The notes under the pieces: generated by a model
What the model was told of the DNA's origin: nothing
Seen by the model: the letters and a program-made list of their open reading frames with translations, nothing else
The model's database searches: none
Assembly (NCBI GenBank): GCA_964512985.1
Contig: CAZELI010000005.1
Coordinates: forward strand, 1 to 64,000
From: CAYPGT01 sp964512985
Lineage (GTDB): Bacteria; Cyanobacteriota; Vampirovibrionia; LMEP-6097
Reading direction: 5' to 3'
DNA: 64,000 nucleotides
Program-made: the position numbers and the translations under genes
Part shown: one piece after another, positions 1-8,079 of the stretch
Numbering within the stretch: position 1 is the stretch's first letter
How the letters are laid out: each line of letters starts with the position of its first letter

Positions 1-48
1 ATCGTTAGAGATGCAGTAAGAAATCATTTAATTCTCACTACCGCGTAA
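1..48 (+). CDS. possible 3' end of an upstream gene
   Basis: The frame starting at base 1 is open for 15 codons and ends at a TAA at 46-48. It could be the tail of a gene lying mostly outside the window. With so few codons no family can be recognised and the reading could be chance. Confidence 0.2.
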   Translation: MVRDAVRNHLILTTA

Positions 49-85
49 CTCCTGCAGGATTAAAGATCGATTTGCAAAGCAAAAC

Positions 86-556
86 ATGGGTCCATTAGCA
101 CCTTACATGGGGTTGAAAATTTTGCGAAAATTGGCTGAAACGGATTTCAAGCCTCACCCGGATCTTCATAGTTCTCAGCCATCTGGCCAAACGAGAAGAA
201 ATAAATCAAATGAGATTGCTCTTGATCTTGAGCTGCTAGCTATGCCAGCTAAAACATTAGATGAAACATTTGAAGCAATAGCTGAAGATGCTGCTTTACT
301 AGAAGGTACTAAGTATAAATCTTTAGAGGAATTAATTAGTAAAGCTTCGAAATTAGATGGCTTGGACCAAAGGTTTTTAAACAATGCAAATAAGTTTGTA
401 TATAATACAGCTGAACATATTGCATTAAGATACTTAATCATACGCTTTGTACTTGATCAAACTAAAAAAAATAGGACCAGCGCTGAACTTGTGAAACTAT
501 TCAAAACAATGGAAGCAGAGTTACGTCCAGAGGTGATAAAGTTTCTGGAAAAATAA
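86..556 (+). CDS. hypothetical protein, 156 aa
   Basis: I do not recognise a family. The protein is mostly charged and predicted helical, with no signal peptide or membrane segment. Two other in-frame starts are possible: Met8 (base 107) and a later Met near residue 53. No clear Shine-Dalgarno sequence precedes base 86, so the start is uncertain. It lies about 100 bases upstream of the csrA-like gene on the same strand, and the gap is AT-rich without a convincing terminator, so co-transcription is possible. Codon use resembles the accessory genes of this window. It is probably a real gene because the frame is long and the composition is protein-like. Confidence 0.55.
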   Translation: MGPLAPYMGLKILRKLAETDFKPHPDLHSSQPSGQTRRNKSNEIALDLELLAMPAKTLDETFEAIAEDAALLEGTKYKSLEELISKASKLDGLDQRFLNNANKFVYNTAEHIALRYLIIRFVLDQTKKNRTSAELVKLFKTMEAELRPEVIKFLEK

Positions 557-658
557 AAATCAGCTTAATAAAATATTAAATCTCCCTCCTAGTCTAAGAA
601 ATAAGAGTTAAAATAATTACCAATAAATACAAAGAATGTATTTAATAAAGGAGTTATT

Positions 659-1183
659 ATGAGTTCAACAATAGGTAGTCATTTGCAAGCATTATCTCAG
701 CGTCAACTAAAACAAGACCAAACAAGTATAGAAGATCGAGGATTAGTAGACGGTCTTAGTCGCTTTGAAGAAGCAACTAGATTCAGAGCAACATCTAAAA
801 ATCAAGGCATGCAAGTAGTTTCATCAAAAGATCTAGGTAATGGTACAACTCAACATATTGTTGAAGTTCCTCTTTCTTCTTCTGAAAATTTACCAAGGAG
901 AGCTGCAACTGAAGATTTACATAGATCTAGTTCTAGAAACAAATTAACTCAACAGGCAGCTTTTGATCCTAGTAATACAGCAGCAGGGATGCTCGTCCTC
1001 TCTCGCCAAAGAGATGAGTCTATTATTATTGGAGACGATATCGTTATCACTGTAGTAGATATACGTGGAGATAAAGTAAGACTGGGTATTAATGCACCTA
1101 CGCAGATCCCAGTACATAGACAGGAAGTTTACGAAGCTATACAAAGAGAAAATCAGAGAGGCAAGGGTCCTGGATCAGTATGA
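659..1183 (+). CDS. csrA: CsrA-family RNA-binding regulator with long N-terminal extension
   Basis: Residues 110-174 are a complete CsrA: the block begins MLVLSRQRDESIIIGD, continues with the DKVRLGI strand, and ends in PVHRQEVYEAIQ, which contains the RNA-contacting residues. CsrA binds GGA motifs in mRNA leaders and controls translation and stability. Ordinary CsrA is 60-75 residues and starts at the MLVL methionine. Here about 109 extra residues precede it, polar and Ser/Arg-rich without a recognised domain. An AAGGAG sits six bases before the ATG at 659, so the long form is probably translated. The internal ATG at residue 110 has only a poorly spaced AGGG before it. Family identity is secure; the role of the extension is unknown. 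Confidence 0.88.
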   Translation: MSSTIGSHLQALSQRQLKQDQTSIEDRGLVDGLSRFEEATRFRATSKNQGMQVVSSKDLGNGTTQHIVEVPLSSSENLPRRAATEDLHRSSSRNKLTQQAAFDPSNTAAGMLVLSRQRDESIIIGDDIVITVVDIRGDKVRLGINAPTQIPVHRQEVYEAIQRENQRGKGPGSV

Positions 1184-1273
1184 TAAAAATCTAAAAAAAT
1201 AATTAACAACTATTATACATGATAAACTCAATCCTAGACTCTGTTATAAGCAGTCTACTTCACTTCAGTACTG

Positions 1274-1327
1274 GATTGCCATGTCGTCCGTCTTCACTTC
1301 GTTTCGACGGACTCCTCGCGATGACGG
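1274..1327. repeat. PE1 palindromic element, single arm (GTCATCGCGAG type)
   Basis: This is one arm of the dispersed palindromic family, in reverse orientation: inner end GATTGCCATGTCGTC, a hairpin tip of the TTCACTTCGTTTCG type, and outer end CTCGCGATGACGG. The same tip module occurs in the left arm of the copy at 42370. No partner arm is present, so this is a half-element lying between csrA and fba. Confidence 0.7.
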
Positions 1328-1381
1328 GAGAGGTAACTGGATTAGAAAGAGTCTCAACCAAACTAAAACAAGGAGAATTAA

Positions 1382-2425
1382 ATGCCAATAGCTAATTACA
1401 AACAATATTGTGAAATGCTCGACAGAGCTAAGAAAAATAAGTTCGCTTACCCAGCGATCAACGTTACTTCCATAGTCAGCCTTAATGCTGCACTCAAGGG
1501 TTTTGCGGATGCTAAGTCAGACGGTATTATTCAAGTGTCTACAGGTGGAGCGGAGTTTGCTTCAGGACTTAATGTTAAAGATATGGCGTTTGGTGCGATT
1601 GTGCTTGCAGAAGCTGCTCACAGATTAGCGGAGAAATATAATGTGTTTATCGCTCTACATACAGATCATTGTCACCCTAAAAACGTAGAGAAATTCCTTA
1701 AACCTCTTATCGCTGAAACAGAAAGAAGAAGAGCAAACGGTCAAACTAACCTTTTCAATTCTCATATGTTCGATGGTTCAGAATTACCTTTAGCTGAGAA
1801 CCTTAAGACCTCTAAAGCATTACTAGAACAGTGCGCCAAGAGCGAGATTATTCTAGAAGTAGAGACAGGTGTAGTTGGCGGTGAAGAAGATGGACATGAT
1901 ACTTCAGGCGTTGGCAAAGACAAACTCTACACTACTCCAGAAGACATGGTCGGTGTTTATGAAACACTTAATGCTGTTGGCGGCAGATTCATGCTTGCGG
2001 CAACTTTCGGAAACGTGCATGGTGTATACAAGCCTGGTAACGTTAAACTTAAGCCTACTATTCTTAGAGATGGACAGAAAGCAATCACTGACAAGCATGG
2101 CGCGAAAGCAGCTCTAGACTTAGTGTTCCATGGTGGTTCTGGTTCTGATATCAGTGACATCCACGAAACTCTTGATTATGGTGTAATTAAGATGAACGTT
2201 GATACTGATACTCAGTATGCTTTCACAAGACCTATTGCTGATCATATGTTCAAGAACTATGATGGCGTACTTAAAATAGACAATGAAGTAGGTAACAAGA
2301 AATTCTACGATCCTCGTGCATACCTTAAAGCTGCAGAAGCTTCTATGGCAGAACGTATTGCTCAATCTTGTGCGGATCTTAAATCTACAGGTACATCAAT
2401 ACTCTCCGGCGCAGTACCCGCTTAG
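1382..2425 (+). CDS. fba: class II fructose-1,6-bisphosphate aldolase
   Basis: This enzyme cleaves fructose-1,6-bisphosphate to dihydroxyacetone phosphate and glyceraldehyde-3-phosphate, a zinc-dependent step of glycolysis and gluconeogenesis in the cytosol. The 347-residue length fits the long class IIA (FbaA) group. Visible motifs are HTDHCHP (catalytic Asp and zinc His), LEVETGVVGGEEDG, NVHGVY, VFHGGSGS (phosphate binding) and NVDTDTQYAFT near the C-terminus. The start is supported by AAGGAG seven bases upstream. A strong stem-loop terminator follows, so it is probably a single-gene unit. It lies near a glucokinase gene on the same strand, in keeping with a sugar-using metabolism. Confidence 0.97.
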   Translation: MPIANYKQYCEMLDRAKKNKFAYPAINVTSIVSLNAALKGFADAKSDGIIQVSTGGAEFASGLNVKDMAFGAIVLAEAAHRLAEKYNVFIALHTDHCHPKNVEKFLKPLIAETERRRANGQTNLFNSHMFDGSELPLAENLKTSKALLEQCAKSEIILEVETGVVGGEEDGHDTSGVGKDKLYTTPEDMVGVYETLNAVGGRFMLAATFGNVHGVYKPGNVKLKPTILRDGQKAITDKHGAKAALDLVFHGGSGSDISDIHETLDYGVIKMNVDTDTQYAFTRPIADHMFKNYDGVLKIDNEVGNKKFYDPRAYLKAAEASMAERIAQSCADLKSTGTSILSGAVPA

Positions 2426-2456
2426 GTTCCGCAATAACTAAAACTAATACAAAAAC

Positions 2457-2504
2457 AACAACCCGTCATGGACAAGCTAATCAGCCGAAAATGACGGGTT
2501 GTTT
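2457..2504 (+). terminator. intrinsic terminator after fba
   Basis: A 13-base-pair perfect stem (AACAACCCGTCAT pairing with ATGACGGGTTGTT) with a 21-base loop is followed by TTATTAG. It lies 32 bases after the fba stop and before the convergent gene at 2528, so it may serve both directions. Confidence 0.75.
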
Positions 2505-2527
2505 ATTAGTAGGAATTTGGGACTCTA

Positions 2528-2884
2528 TCAAGCAGCTTCCAAGTATCCATGTCCAGCAGCGTTGGATGCATTATTAGCATCAAATAACTCTGTATGTTCA
2601 ATGAGTTCGTCGAAGCAATTAAGCAGGTCAATCTCTTTTGCATTATTCAATTTATATTGATTCATCATCACATCAAAGAAGGATTTAACTACTAATTGGT
2701 TTACATGGCCTCGTAAATAAGATAAAGTTAAAGAAAAGATAGTCATTACATTATCTGAATCATAGCCAATTTCATAATAAAATCTCTTCAGCGACTCAAT
2801 CTGTTTGATCAGCTCTTGTCTTTTAACATCAGTAGTAGCAATATTTGCTTCTTCTATAGTAAATTTATCTTCGTTATATTCCAT
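2528..2884 (-). CDS. hypothetical protein, 118 aa
   Basis: I do not recognise a family. The protein is acidic and helical, with a Lys/Arg-rich segment near residues 20-35 and Asn/Ala-rich final residues. There is no signal peptide or membrane segment. An AAGGAG lies seven bases before the ATG, which fixes the start. It is convergent with fba across the terminator and is followed upstream by a long spacer containing a palindromic element, so it is probably transcribed alone. Confidence 0.7.
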   Translation of the reverse strand: MEYNEDKFTIEEANIATTDVKRQELIKQIESLKRFYYEIGYDSDNVMTIFSLTLSYLRGHVNQLVVKSFFDVMMNQYKLNNAKEIDLLNCFDELIEHTELFDANNASNAAGHGYLEAA

Positions 2885-3267
2885 TTTTTCTCCTTTTACC
2901 CTATCTCATCCATAAAGACAAGATATGGTTTAGTATCCTCTGTTACCTTGTTACAACACATGGGAACCTGATTTGGGGATTCTAAAGAAATTCTTTAACT
3001 TTAGTATTGCACTGGTTGCCAATCCTGTCTACGGCATATTAATTAAATTTACTTAATCCTGGGAACAAATGCAGGGTTGTGATTTTCAACCTATCGTCAT
3101 CCTGAGGGAGGGCGAAGCCCGACCGTAAGGATCCACTTCTAACTAAATTTCAATAGTGGATCCTTATCCTGACGCTACGCTCAGGACAGGCTTGCAACCT
3201 ACGGTTGCTCCTCAGGATGACGATGAAACACTCATAAACGCTTAGATAAAATGATATATTAATCAGC
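2885..3267. other. 383-base gene-free spacer
   Basis: Apart from the palindromic element at 3095-3222, I see only AT-rich sequence holding the divergent promoters of the flanking genes. A TATATT lies seven bases before the glucokinase ATG, which has no Shine-Dalgarno sequence. Confidence 0.5.
3095..3222. repeat. PE1 palindromic element, complete
   Basis: The outer ends are CGTCATCCTGAG and CTCAGGATGACG; the inner ends are GGATCCAC and GTGGATCC around a short AT-rich loop. The left arm carries the GGGCGAAGCCC tip. The right arm is longer, with an extra module reading GACGCTACGCTCAGGACAGG plus a GCAACCTACGGTTGC hairpin. The two arms therefore carry different tips. The extra module recurs in the half-element at 46457. 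Confidence 0.9.
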
Positions 3268-4215
3268 ATGCCTTTAGACACAAATATTATTACTGTAGGG
3301 ATCGATATGGGTGGCACGAAAATAGCTGCGGCGCCCTTTGTTAACGAAAGCCTACTTAAAGATCAAGAGATCAAGGAGCCTACTCCACAAAACAACGCAG
3401 AGGCTATTCTTAGCACCATGGAAAAAATGGTCAAACAATTACAATCGAAAAACGAAATTAGTGCTGTAGGTATATCTACCGCAGGAGTGGTTGATAACGA
3501 TGGGACCATGATAGGTAGCTGCGGCAATATCAAGGGCTGGAAAGGTACTCATGTTAAGAAAGAACTAGAAGGAAGATTAGGTATTCCTGTAGTAGTAGAG
3601 AACGATGCTAATTGTGCTGCTCTCGGAGAGGCAACCGTAGGCGGAGCTAAGGGCATGGACCCAGTCCTGTTAGTGATAGTCGGCACGGGAATCGGTGGTG
3701 GCATAATCTGGGGAAACAAGATCTGGAGAGGGGCGCACTTCGCTGGTGGCGAGATCGGGCACATTAAATTAAACGACAAGAAATCCCGTCGTTGCAGTTG
3801 CGGTTCTTGGAATTGCTGGGAGTCATATGCTTCAGGTAGAGGATTACAAAACACTGCACATTTGTTTTTCTCTGATCCAGAAATAAATAACTATAAACTT
3901 ATGGAGCTCTATCAAAAAGGAGACGAGATTGCAATAGAAGTGATTAATACTTGGCATGAATATCTCGCTCTCGGGATGGCTGGTGTGATCAATACTCTAG
4001 ATCCAGAAGCAGTTGTAGTGAGTGGTGGCATGGCACAGTTTATCGATTATCCGAATCTCAATAAAAGAGTAAGAGATAAAGTAGTAGATGCACTTAAACA
4101 ACATGTGAATATCATAGAAGGCGTTCTAGGAAACGATTCGGGAATGATAGGAGCTGGTTGCTTAGCTAATTTCCTGGCTCAGGAAAAACCTCTTATGAAA
4201 GCATCAAAGGTCTAG
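3268..4215 (+). CDS. glk: ROK-family glucokinase
   Basis: The protein phosphorylates glucose (or a related sugar) with ATP. The N-terminal phosphate-binding loop is GIDMGGTK at residues 11-18. The VENDANCAALGE block carries the sugar-binding Asn-Asp pair, GTGIGGGII is the second phosphate loop, and GGEIGHI is followed by the ROK zinc signature CSCGSWNCWE. The length of 315 residues is normal for bacterial ROK glucokinases. There is no repressor-type helix-turn-helix at the N-terminus, so this is a kinase rather than a NagC/Mlc-type regulator. The stop codon overlaps by four bases the stop of the opposite-strand gene at 4212. Exact sugar specificity cannot be read from sequence. Confidence 0.9.
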   Translation: MPLDTNIITVGIDMGGTKIAAAPFVNESLLKDQEIKEPTPQNNAEAILSTMEKMVKQLQSKNEISAVGISTAGVVDNDGTMIGSCGNIKGWKGTHVKKELEGRLGIPVVVENDANCAALGEATVGGAKGMDPVLLVIVGTGIGGGIIWGNKIWRGAHFAGGEIGHIKLNDKKSRRCSCGSWNCWESYASGRGLQNTAHLFFSDPEINNYKLMELYQKGDEIAIEVINTWHEYLALGMAGVINTLDPEAVVVSGGMAQFIDYPNLNKRVRDKVVDALKQHVNIIEGVLGNDSGMIGAGCLANFLAQEKPLMKASKV

Positions 4216-6350
4216 GTAGCTGGCACAGCCGCTGGCTTGTTGACACCACCTAATATCTTACGATTGGCAATAGGTTTAACTTTATAGATAGATCTAAATG
4301 TCTCAATAAGCGGAGCTACAATCCAACCAACGATTGGGATACCTCTGATACTGGTACTGAATGTACCCATAGCCTTATAAACCTTATCCTTAGATTGCTC
4401 ATCAGCTGTGAATCCTGTCTCTGGATCACGATCTACGAAGAATAGTTTATTACCAGTACCAATAAGATGCCTTAAACCAATTCTCATTGCCATCACTAAT
4501 TCAGAGGCTTTAACTGAATGTTCATGCTTAATTGCTTCTTTATCAAGCTTATCAAATTTCATTTTAATACTCATAGAATTACGGAAATCACCTCTCTCAA
4601 TATTTAAATTATCAAGTACTTGTGCAATATAATGAACACCAGGAAGTTCAAAATCATGTAAGGCTTTAACTACTGATTTAAAGTCACTGTATGCATCATA
4701 AGTTTTACCTTCTAGATCAGCCTTACGTTGCTTTATCTCATACCACTTGAGACACATTTGTGGGGCTCTTGTTTTAAAGAAGTAAATCAAATAATTAGGA
4801 AGAGAAAGTATGGCTGAATTAACACCAATTAAAAGATCTAACATCCTCATATACTTAGTTCCATTATCCTGTACGTAAACATCATTAATTCCCACAAAAG
4901 CATTTGGTAACAGCATTAAAGCCGATTGTATAGGATGGAAAATTTCAAACATGTCTTTAAAGAATTCTGACTTCTTAAATAGATTGAAAACATAATTATT
5001 CTTAGAATTACTAGACTCTGTTATCTCAAGAGAATTTCCAGGAACGACTCTTCCAGTGATATCTGTTGGTCTAAAAATTGAGAAGAAGGATTTGAATACT
5101 GGATTTGCATTCATCAATTTACCAAGTGATTTATTTGAAAAATCCTGAAGATATTCTAATGACTTAGTAATAAATTGTTGAACTACTTCTTGCGTTGAAG
5201 CAATATTGCCACGCAACCATCCCAGAGATTGAAGTTCCATTGCTACTGCTCCAACAAAATCTCTTGCATGATTAGCTAAAGTATAATGTTCATGAATATC
5301 TTTCTCTACAAGGATATCTTTTGCTTTAGACAATGCACCAAAGAAATAAGGAACAGCAGTAATGGAACCAAACACTCCTTGTATTACATGCATAAAATTA
5401 ATATTGTATCTATCAAATGTCAAACCAAGATGCATATTTGTTGAAGACCAAGAATCAAAGAACGCTTTAGTAACTTTATAAAGTGAATTGAGGTTGGTAG
5501 TTACTGGCAATAAACAATCAGCTACCCTAGAAGTAAAACTAGTAAAATTGTAAGGTTTTTGATCACCAGTATAAGCAAACAACGCACCTAAAGCATTGGA
5601 AGGTAAAGCAAAACCTGTAGTTATCAGCGAAGATATAACTCTAAACGGACTTAATATTGCAGAAGCTCCTCTAAGTATAGAAGTCTGTGCCCCCGAAGCC
5701 GTACCACCATTGGGTTTGCTTGGGTCATGTTCTTGTGCTGGCACTGTTAACACATTAGGGATAAATGAGAACAATGCCCTGCGCATTGTAAATATAAACG
5801 AAGTTACTTGCCTCACAAAGGCTGGTTGAGAGATTCTACTTAAAACATTGTCTAGCAAGAATGGACGTTTATTAATAGTTACATCGTTTTCACTCTTCGC
5901 TCTAGGTACACAATGATTAAAGCCCCATCGAAAAGTACTCGAAAGAGATTTGATACTAGTAGCTAAAAAATTCACCAGATGATTATCAGAATAATCATTC
6001 TCCTCTGCGATAAGAGTTTCAGCCTGACTAATCAATGAGCTAAAAAGCAATGGTAGAGCGGCACCTAGCTCTAATAAACTCACACCTGCTTGAGCCTTCC
6101 TGGTCAAAAAAGGAAGTTTACTATCTGCAGCTTTAGTATCCACTACATCTTGATTACTATTATCAGTAAACAAACCATCAGGAATTCTTGCTGCTCCAGT
6201 ATTAGCCGCAGCAGTATTAATCTGACTATTAGCTGCACTCGCATCTGGTACAACCGTATTCATAGGCGGAGCAGCTGCCATAACAGTAGGAGCAGTTGCC
6301 ATAACTGTAGGAGCAGCGTGAGCAGCAGCATTAGTTTGTATTTCTGCCAT
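4212..6350 (-). CDS. large hypothetical protein, 712 aa
   Basis: I do not recognise a family. Residues 1-75 are Ala/Thr/Asn-rich and low-complexity, including a small internal duplication. The rest is mixed, with several hydrophobic stretches (near residues 85-105, 225-250, 330-350, 520-545 and 675-690) that may be amphipathic or membrane-associated. No signal peptide is seen at the N-terminus. It is convergent with the glucokinase gene, the two stop codons overlapping in CTAG. No downstream partner gene exists. Base composition matches the accessory part of the window. A lineage-specific surface or secreted effector is possible, but nothing shows it directly. Confidence 0.7.
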   Translation of the reverse strand: MAEIQTNAAAHAAPTVMATAPTVMAAAPPMNTVVPDASAANSQINTAAANTGAARIPDGLFTDNSNQDVVDTKAADSKLPFLTRKAQAGVSLLELGAALPLLFSSLISQAETLIAEENDYSDNHLVNFLATSIKSLSSTFRWGFNHCVPRAKSENDVTINKRPFLLDNVLSRISQPAFVRQVTSFIFTMRRALFSFIPNVLTVPAQEHDPSKPNGGTASGAQTSILRGASAILSPFRVISSLITTGFALPSNALGALFAYTGDQKPYNFTSFTSRVADCLLPVTTNLNSLYKVTKAFFDSWSSTNMHLGLTFDRYNINFMHVIQGVFGSITAVPYFFGALSKAKDILVEKDIHEHYTLANHARDFVGAVAMELQSLGWLRGNIASTQEVVQQFITKSLEYLQDFSNKSLGKLMNANPVFKSFFSIFRPTDITGRVVPGNSLEITESSNSKNNYVFNLFKKSEFFKDMFEIFHPIQSALMLLPNAFVGINDVYVQDNGTKYMRMLDLLIGVNSAILSLPNYLIYFFKTRAPQMCLKWYEIKQRKADLEGKTYDAYSDFKSVVKALHDFELPGVHYIAQVLDNLNIERGDFRNSMSIKMKFDKLDKEAIKHEHSVKASELVMAMRIGLRHLIGTGNKLFFVDRDPETGFTADEQSKDKVYKAMGTFSTSIRGIPIVGWIVAPLIETFRSIYKVKPIANRKILGGVNKPAAVPAT

Positions 6351-6651
6351 ATGTTTAGAATTACAGGCCTAAACCTGTAATTATTTTGTAATTACACAAT
6401 ATAATTACAGCCATTCCAAAATAGAATATGCAATACTAATTCTAGCGCAGAATATATCTATACGTCATAATAAATCCCTTTTGTGCCAACTTTGGTGAGA
6501 AGGAGTACCCGTCGCCGTCATCGCGAGGAGCGCCGTAGGCGCGACGTGGCGATCCCATTTACTTAGCTAGGGGATCTCCCCTAATTACTGGACTATTTGG
6601 CGGATATATCAAATAATCATTAATGGAATATCCCATGTAGAGGTAAATTAT
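6351..6651. other. 301-base gene-free spacer with element fragment
   Basis: This spacer separates the divergent genes at 6350 and 6652. It holds a small inverted repeat near 6362-6380 (ACAGGCCTAAACCTGTAA) and the palindromic-element fragment at 6516-6555. I see no convincing RNA gene. Confidence 0.5.
6516..6555. repeat. PE1 palindromic element, single arm
   Basis: One arm of the GTCATCGCGAG type: the outer end is CGTCATCGCGAGGAG, the hairpin tip GCGCCGTAGGCGC, and the inner end GACGTGGCGATCC. It is preceded by GAGTACCCGTCGC, an outer extension also seen beside the copy at 42370. A degenerate second arm may follow (GGGGATCTCCCC). Confidence 0.7.
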
Positions 6652-6867
6652 ATGAATAAAACTAAAGTTGGATCAGGATCAAAAGACGTTAAGCAATTAT
6701 TCCTGTCACAGCTTAACCCATTACAAAAACTAATACAAAAAGTAGACGCATTTTTTAACCAAGAAACTAAGATGATTTTTATTGGTGATCATCAAGACAA
6801 CAAGGTAGGCTTGAATTTTACGTTCTTTACTTACATGGATAAGCTTGCTGATTATAAATTCAAATAG
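6652..6867 (+). CDS. small hypothetical protein, 71 aa
   Basis: A short Lys-rich protein of unknown family, without signal peptide or membrane segment. A weak GAGG lies about nine bases before the ATG. Its 3' end overlaps the 3' end of the convergent Fic gene by 16 bases. It could be a real small gene or a decayed fragment; support is only the open frame and codon-like composition. Confidence 0.4.
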   Translation: MNKTKVGSGSKDVKQLFLSQLNPLQKLIQKVDAFFNQETKMIFIGDHQDNKVGLNFTFFTYMDKLADYKFK

Positions 6868-7934
6868 TATCTCGTACTCTTCAACTGACCCTCTTGAATT
6901 AAAACACCCTTATCAACTAAGTCTTGAAGATCTCGGGTGGCAGTTGCTCTAGAAGTCTTAGTGATAGAGATATAGTTCTCAGCACTTAAACCACCCTTAA
7001 AACCTTCTAACCCCTCTTCAAATATTCGATTAATTGTTTTCTCTTGTCTCAGATTAAGATTCTCACGATTCGTTTCATAGAACTTAGTTTTCTTGATTAA
7101 AAATTCTAACATCTTTTGACTATGGGTCTCGGCATCTAATATAGTTTCAGCAAAATATTTTAGCCAAGAAGTGATCTCAATGTCTTTATTAGAATACTCG
7201 AGAGCGTCGTAATATTTCTTTCTATGTTTTTCAATAATAATAGATAAAGCAATTAAAGTAGCTTGTCCTAGAGATTGTGATAAAGCTTTCTCAGCGAGTG
7301 CCCTTGCAATTCTGCCATTCCCATCTTCAAACGGATGAATAGACACAAAATATAAATGAGCAATGCCTGCCCGCATTAATGCTGGCAAAGGTTCATCACC
7401 ATTAGGATGCGAGTTATTGAACCATTTAATAAATGCACTCATTTCCTTCTTCATACTCTTAGAAGGAGGAGCTTCAAAGTGAACTTTAGGATTATGTACT
7501 GCTCCAGAAACCACTTGCATAACTTCGTCATCAGTGCGATAGCTTCTCGTTCCACCCAATATCATCGAATTCCACGAATATAAAGTCTCATGAGAAAGTG
7601 GCTCAGCGAAGTTTCTATATAGGTCAACCATCAATTCAGCAATGCCCTTCTCTGCAGAAGAAATTTTGCACTTAGTAGTCGCTAGACCAAAGTTCTTACG
7701 AATGGAGGACTGTAAGCTATCACGATTTAAATACTCTCCCTCAATCTCAGAAGTTTTAAGTGCTTCATCAGACATCATATTAATTCTCAAAATTAATTCA
7801 TCATCTTTATTGATATGTTTAAATGCGCCTAGAAATAATCCTGATTGGTAAAGAAAATCATGCTCGTATTTTTCTAGAGCATTTCTATCATATTTAAAAT
7901 GAGGCCAATCTTTCTGCTGCCAATTCCACCGCAT
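6852..7934 (-). CDS. Fic-domain protein (DUF4172-Fic-HTH architecture)
   Basis: Fic proteins transfer AMP or another nucleotide moiety to target hydroxyls. The catalytic loop HPFEDGNGR is intact near residues 200-210, including the His and the anion-binding Asn-Gly-Arg. Upstream, TSEIEG near residue 60 matches the (S/T)xxxE(G/N) inhibitory helix, so this is a self-inhibited class II Fic protein rather than one with a separate antitoxin. The N-terminal segment starting MRWNWQQKDWPHF is the DUF4172 type, and the last 70 residues look like a winged helix-turn-helix (NYISITKTSRATATRDLQDL). The length of 360 residues is typical. An inverted repeat directly before the start codon suggests autoregulation. 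Targets are unknown. Confidence 0.92.
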   Translation of the reverse strand: MRWNWQQKDWPHFKYDRNALEKYEHDFLYQSGLFLGAFKHINKDDELILRINMMSDEALKTSEIEGEYLNRDSLQSSIRKNFGLATTKCKISSAEKGIAELMVDLYRNFAEPLSHETLYSWNSMILGGTRSYRTDDEVMQVVSGAVHNPKVHFEAPPSKSMKKEMSAFIKWFNNSHPNGDEPLPALMRAGIAHLYFVSIHPFEDGNGRIARALAEKALSQSLGQATLIALSIIIEKHRKKYYDALEYSNKDIEITSWLKYFAETILDAETHSQKMLEFLIKKTKFYETNRENLNLRQEKTINRIFEEGLEGFKGGLSAENYISITKTSRATATRDLQDLVDKGVLIQEGQLKSTRYYLNL

Positions 7935-7988
7935 GAGTTATAAATTCCTACTTTATAACTCATATTATGCCATTTTTTGAGTTATAAA
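7935..7988 (-). promoter_or_regulatory. operator-like repeats upstream of the Fic gene
   Basis: GAGTTATAAA at 7935-7944 and its exact inverse TTTATAACTC at 7952-7961 form an inverted repeat that abuts the Fic start codon. A third GAGTTATAAA lies at 7979-7988. The sites overlap the expected promoter (CATAAT on the minus strand between them). This arrangement fits repression by the winged-helix C-terminus of the Fic protein itself. Confidence 0.65.
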
Positions 7989-8040
7989 CAGCTATTTTAC
8001 AGCTCGTAAATACATACATTAAGCAATTTTCTCGAAACCA

Positions 8041-8070
8041 TTGACAAGATAATGCTTAATTTAATATAAT
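8041..8070 (+). promoter_or_regulatory. consensus sigma-70 promoter
   Basis: TTGACA at 8041-8046 and TATAAT at 8065-8070 are both perfect, with an 18-base spacer. The expected start of transcription (about 8077) falls two to three bases before the TTG codon taken as the start of the next gene, so that mRNA would be leaderless or nearly so. Confidence 0.8.
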
Positions 8071-8079
8071 ATCAGCCGT

